Position numbers and translations under genes: made by a program. Source: Actinomycetes bacterium (GTDB lineage: Bacteria; Actinomycetota; Actinomycetes; Actinomycetales; Cellulomonadaceae). From it: a stretch of DNA of 8,759 nt. Below are positions 6,912 through 8,759 of this stretch, piece after piece. The stretch covers positions 1 to 8,759 of the forward strand of contig JAEZBT010000411.1 of the NCBI GenBank assembly GCA_023426865.1, in the 5' to 3' direction. Positions within the stretch are counted from its first letter, which is position 1. Each line of letters starts with the position of its first letter. A model generated the notes under the pieces. It was not told where the DNA came from. It did no database searches and saw only the letters and a program-made list of their open reading frames with translations.

Positions 6912-7318
6912 GCGCGGCCGCCCGTTCCGTCCGCCTGCTCCGGCGGCGGCTGCTGCTGCTCGTCGCTGGCCGGTCGGGCCCCCAGCCCGCGCTCCATGTC
7001 GGCGCGCAGCAGGGCGACCTCCTCCGCGAGCGTGCGGGTCTCCTCCTCGAGCGTGGAGACCTCGGTCGAGAGCTGCACGCACACGGCCGCGAGCACGACG
7101 AGCGCGACGGCGAACACGAGGTTGACCGGCGTCTGCACACCGAGCAGGTCCGAAAGCCAGAACGCCAGCTCGGGGAAGATCCCCAGCACGACGACGGCGA
7201 GGCTGAGCAGCATCCAGATTGCGGCGTACTTCTCGCGGATGCGGCGGGTGCGCAGCAGCCAGAGCATCGCCGCGACGACGACGACGCAGACGATCGCGAC
7301 GGAGGCGTACAGGTTCAC
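6908..7318 (-). CDS. DUF2304 family small membrane protein with C-terminal leucine zipper
   Basis: The product is 136 residues from GTG 7318, chosen for the GAGGTGA site just upstream and the GTGA overlap with the preceding GT2 stop. Three membrane helices lie at about 3-22, 33-50 and 67-84. The first two are joined by the basic loop RTRRIREKYAAIW (23-35), and FPELAFWLSDLLGV (48-61) follows the second. Both are DUF2304 hallmarks. From 83 to 108 a coiled coil has Leu at 83, 90, 97 and 104 and Val/Thr/Val/Met at 87, 94, 101 and 108, a perfect four-heptad zipper. A Gln/Pro-rich tail ends the protein. DUF2304 proteins are often encoded beside DPM1-like GT2 enzymes, as here. A scaffold role, or help in membrane passage of the polyprenyl-phosphate sugar analogous to GtrA, is plausible but unproven. 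The frame also continues upstream to 7597, but that part is the shadow of the GT2 gene. Confidence 0.9.
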   Translation of the reverse strand: MNLYASVAIVCVVVVAAMLWLLRTRRIREKYAAIWMLLSLAVVVLGIFPELAFWLSDLLGVQTPVNLVFAVALVVLAAVCVQLSTEVSTLEEETRTLAEEVALLRADMERGLGARPASDEQQQPPPEQADGTGGRA

Positions 7319-8079
7319 GCGGTCACCTCGCCCGCGGTCGGCTGGGCGGGGAGGCCCGGCAGCGGCTCGGTGGGCCGAGACAGTGCGATGAGCAGCGCGA
7401 ACACTGCGCGGCCGAGGAACACTGCGGCGCGCAGCGGGCTGTGCGAGGGGGTGCCGCCGGCCCGCGGGCGCATCGCCACCCCGACCTGGCGAACCGTCAG
7501 CCCCGCGCGCGCGGCGATGACCAGGGACTCGACGGTGTCGCCCAGGTACTCGGCCGGGTAGTTGGCCGAGAACAGGCGGATCGCCCGGCGGTTGCACGCC
7601 TTGAAGCCGGACGTGGCATCGGTCAGCCGGGTCCGCGTGACACGGGACAGTGTGGTCGCCAGGACGCGCATCGACCAGCGGCGCGGTCCCCGGGCGCTGT
7701 ACGAGCCCACCCCGGCGAACCGCGCGCCGATCACGACGTCGGCGTCCTCGGCGCGCATCGTCTCGAGGAGCCGCGGGATGTCGGCGGGGTTGTGCTGCCC
7801 GTCGGCGTCGAGCTGCACGCTGAGGTCGTAGCCGCGGCGCAGGGCGAAGCGGTAGCCGGCCCGCATGGCGCCGCCGACGCCGAGGTTGATGGGGAGCTCG
7901 ACGACCTCCGCGCCCGCGGCCCGGGCCACCTGCGCTGTCGCGTCGGTGGAGCCGTCGCTGACCACGAGGACGTCGGCGGTCGGGACGGCGGAGGCGAGCT
8001 CGGTCAGGACGGCCGGGAGGGTCTCCTGCTCGTTCCAGGCCGGCACGATCACCAGCAGCCGGTCGGCGGCGGGGGGCAT
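7315..8079 (-). CDS. GT2 glycosyltransferase, polyprenyl-phosphate-sugar synthase-like (DPM1/DPG type)
   Basis: The product is 254 residues from ATG 8079. An in-frame GTG at 8088, one base after the upstream TAG, would add MPA and cannot be excluded; neither start has a strong ribosome binding site. The GT-A domain shows IVPAWNEQETLP (11-22), SDGSTD (41-46), NLGVGGAMRAGYRFA (65-79), the metal-binding QLDADGQHNP (89-98), and DATSGFKACNRRAI (154-167), followed by MRPRAGGTPSH (203-213). This order is that of dolichyl/undecaprenyl-phosphate mannose or glucose synthases. The C-terminal segment at 218-233 is hydrophobic enough to dip into the membrane, but the two strong helices of GtrB-type enzymes are absent. 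The likely reaction is transfer of a hexose from an NDP-sugar to polyprenyl phosphate on the cytoplasmic face. The neighbouring DUF2304 gene is a usual partner. The sugar is unknown. Confidence 0.9.
   Translation of the reverse strand: MPPAADRLLVIVPAWNEQETLPAVLTELASAVPTADVLVVSDGSTDATAQVARAAGAEVVELPINLGVGGAMRAGYRFALRRGYDLSVQLDADGQHNPADIPRLLETMRAEDADVVIGARFAGVGSYSARGPRRWSMRVLATTLSRVTRTRLTDATSGFKACNRRAIRLFSANYPAEYLGDTVESLVIAARAGLTVRQVGVAMRPRAGGTPSHSPLRAAVFLGRAVFALLIALSRPTEPLPGLPAQPTAGEVTA
7323..7329 (-). promoter_or_regulatory. Strong Shine-Dalgarno for the DUF2304 gene, inside the preceding gene
   Basis: On the - strand GAGGTGA precedes GTG 7318 by four bases and matches seven bases of the 16S anti-Shine-Dalgarno. 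It lies in the last codons of the upstream GT2 gene, where it encodes part of the C-terminal GEVTA. It is the best ribosome binding site in the window and decides the DUF2304 start. Confidence 0.75.
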
Positions 8080-8089
8080 GGCGGGCACT

Positions 8090-8759
8090 CTACCGCCGGG
8101 CCGCGAACGCTCGTCGGACCGCGACGGCGTGCACGACGACGCCGACGAGCGGGCCGACGGCCAGGCCAAGGACGGCGCGGGTCTCGATCGGTGCGGGCAG
8201 CAGGAGGCAGGCCGCCGCGGTGACGGTGGCCGCGATCCAGCCGAGGGAGAAGGCGCCGTGCGCGCGGACGGCGATCGCGGCTGCGCCCGTGAGGGTCAGC
8301 AGGGCGAGGACTGCGGCGGCGAGCGTCAGCTCGAACAGCACCAGGGCGTCGACGCGGTAGTCCGCGCCGAACAGCGTCGCCATCAGCCACGGCCCGATCG
8401 CGGCGGCGACCCCCGCCGCGACGACGCCGACGGCCACCACCGCGCCGGCGATCCGCACGAGCGGCGCCAGGCCGCGGTCGCGGTGCCGCAGCACGTACGT
8501 GATGGCCATGCCCTGGTAGGCGCCGAGGGGGATGAGGAGCGGCGCGCGGGTGAGCTGGATCGCGAGGATCAGCGGGGCCGCGGCGTCGAACACGTGGGCG
8601 TCGGTCGTCGCGCGCAGGAGCACCGTGAAGCCGACGACGAGCGCTGCGTTGGAGGCCGCACCGAGCATCGCCAGGGCGGTCGGGCGGACCATCGCCGCCA
8701 GAGGGGCGCCCGTGCGCCGGCCGGCCGCCGCGCGCACCGCGGGCACCGCGGCCGTGAGG
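8090..8759 (-). CDS. Polysaccharide flippase-like membrane protein (Wzx/MATE type), C-terminal half, partial
   Basis: The frame is open to the right edge, so the start lies outside the window; the GTG at 8746 is probably internal. About 222 residues are visible, ending at TAG 8090-8092. Counting from that GTG, hydrophobic segments lie at about 22-45, 55-80, 92-125, 133-158, 163-183 and 188-210, so about six helices. The short loops are basic, such as LRHRDRG. LTRAPLLIPLGAYQGM (65-80) and GPWLMATLFGADYRVD (117-132) resemble matching positions of Wzx-like oligosaccharide flippases, where an Arg-Pro in a helix and a (L/F)xG(x)xY stretch after the next one are common. About half of a 12-helix protein seems present. 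The expected role is to move a polyprenyl-linked sugar or oligosaccharide outward. Membership of the MOP superfamily is likely, but the exact family cannot be settled from this half alone. Confidence 0.75.
   Translation of the reverse strand, partial: LTAAVPAVRAAAGRRTGAPLAAMVRPTALAMLGAASNAALVVGFTVLLRATTDAHVFDAAAPLILAIQLTRAPLLIPLGAYQGMAITYVLRHRDRGLAPLVRIAGAVVAVGVVAAGVAAAIGPWLMATLFGADYRVDALVLFELTLAAAVLALLTLTGAAAIAVRAHGAFSLGWIAATVTAAACLLLPAPIETRAVLGLAVGPLVGVVVHAVAVRRAFAARR

Noticed and set aside
6912..7082. N-terminal extension of the DUF2142 frame by 57 residues
   Set aside because: It reads through the DUF2304 tail in another frame. The ATGA overlap at 6908-6911 gives the normal family N-terminus ahead of the first helix.
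5347..7140. Extension of the DQDD GT2 frame far upstream, giving a 911-residue protein
   Set aside because: The upstream part is the out-of-frame shadow of the DUF2142 gene, rich in Arg, Ala and Pro. The GTGA overlap and ribosome binding site at 5346-5360 mark the true start.
7319..7597. N-terminal extension of the DUF2304 frame to 229 residues
   Set aside because: The extra part overlaps the DPM1-like GT2 gene in another frame and lacks family similarity. The strong GAGGTGA site supports GTG 7318.
8080..8169. Extension of the DPM1-like GT2 to 284 residues
   Set aside because: The extra residues beyond GTG 8088 lie inside the C-terminal codons of the flippase gene and are Ser/Arg-rich without family similarity. 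Only the three-residue GTG 8088 alternative stays open.
1..8759. tRNA, rRNA, CRISPR array, insertion sequence or attachment site
   Set aside because: No cloverleaf-like or rRNA-like sequence, no spaced identical repeats, no transposase or integrase motifs, and no terminal inverted repeats were seen. The base composition looks even throughout, with no sign of a recent insertion.

Overview
The window is very GC-rich DNA (by eye about three quarters G+C). Almost every codon ends in G or C, some starts are GTG, and long spurious open frames lie antisense to the real genes. Together with protein types such as DUF2304, DUF2142 and a GT2-GT4 fusion, this points to a high-GC actinobacterium, perhaps of the Micrococcales (Cellulomonas-like). 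The genus is an inference. The region looks like part of a cell-surface polysaccharide or glycoconjugate biosynthesis locus.

Left part, + strand. Positions 1-122 may hold the last codons of an upstream gene; a start on the opposite strand is equally open. An intergenic stretch at 123-255 follows. Next come two complete genes: a secreted protein with a right-handed beta-helix region and four DUF4214 repeats (256-1776), and a large two-domain glycosyltransferase, GT2 fused to GT4 (1900-4401). A 123-bp gap between them holds hairpin-forming repeats and a possible -10 element.

Right part, - strand, transcribed leftward. In reading order: the C-terminal half of a polytopic, Wzx/MATE-like flippase (cut by the window end), a polyprenyl-phosphate-sugar-synthase-like GT2, a small DUF2304 membrane protein with a C-terminal leucine zipper, a DUF2142 polytopic membrane protein, and a cytosolic GT2 of the DQDD type. 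Three successive junctions are 4-nt stop/start overlaps and the first is nearly abutting, so the run is almost certainly one translationally coupled operon. Its promoter lies beyond the right edge. The two transcription units converge with only 3 bp between their stop codons.

Working model (inference): the GT2-GT4 fusion and the DQDD GT2 build a lipid-linked glycan in the cytoplasm. The flippase moves a lipid-linked intermediate outward. The DPM1-like GT2 with DUF2304 makes a polyprenyl-phosphate sugar, and DUF2142 may act as a GT-C-like enzyme using that donor outside the membrane. The beta-helix/DUF4214 protein is exported and may bind or process surface glycan. I saw no RNA genes, CRISPR arrays, insertion sequences or phage genes.
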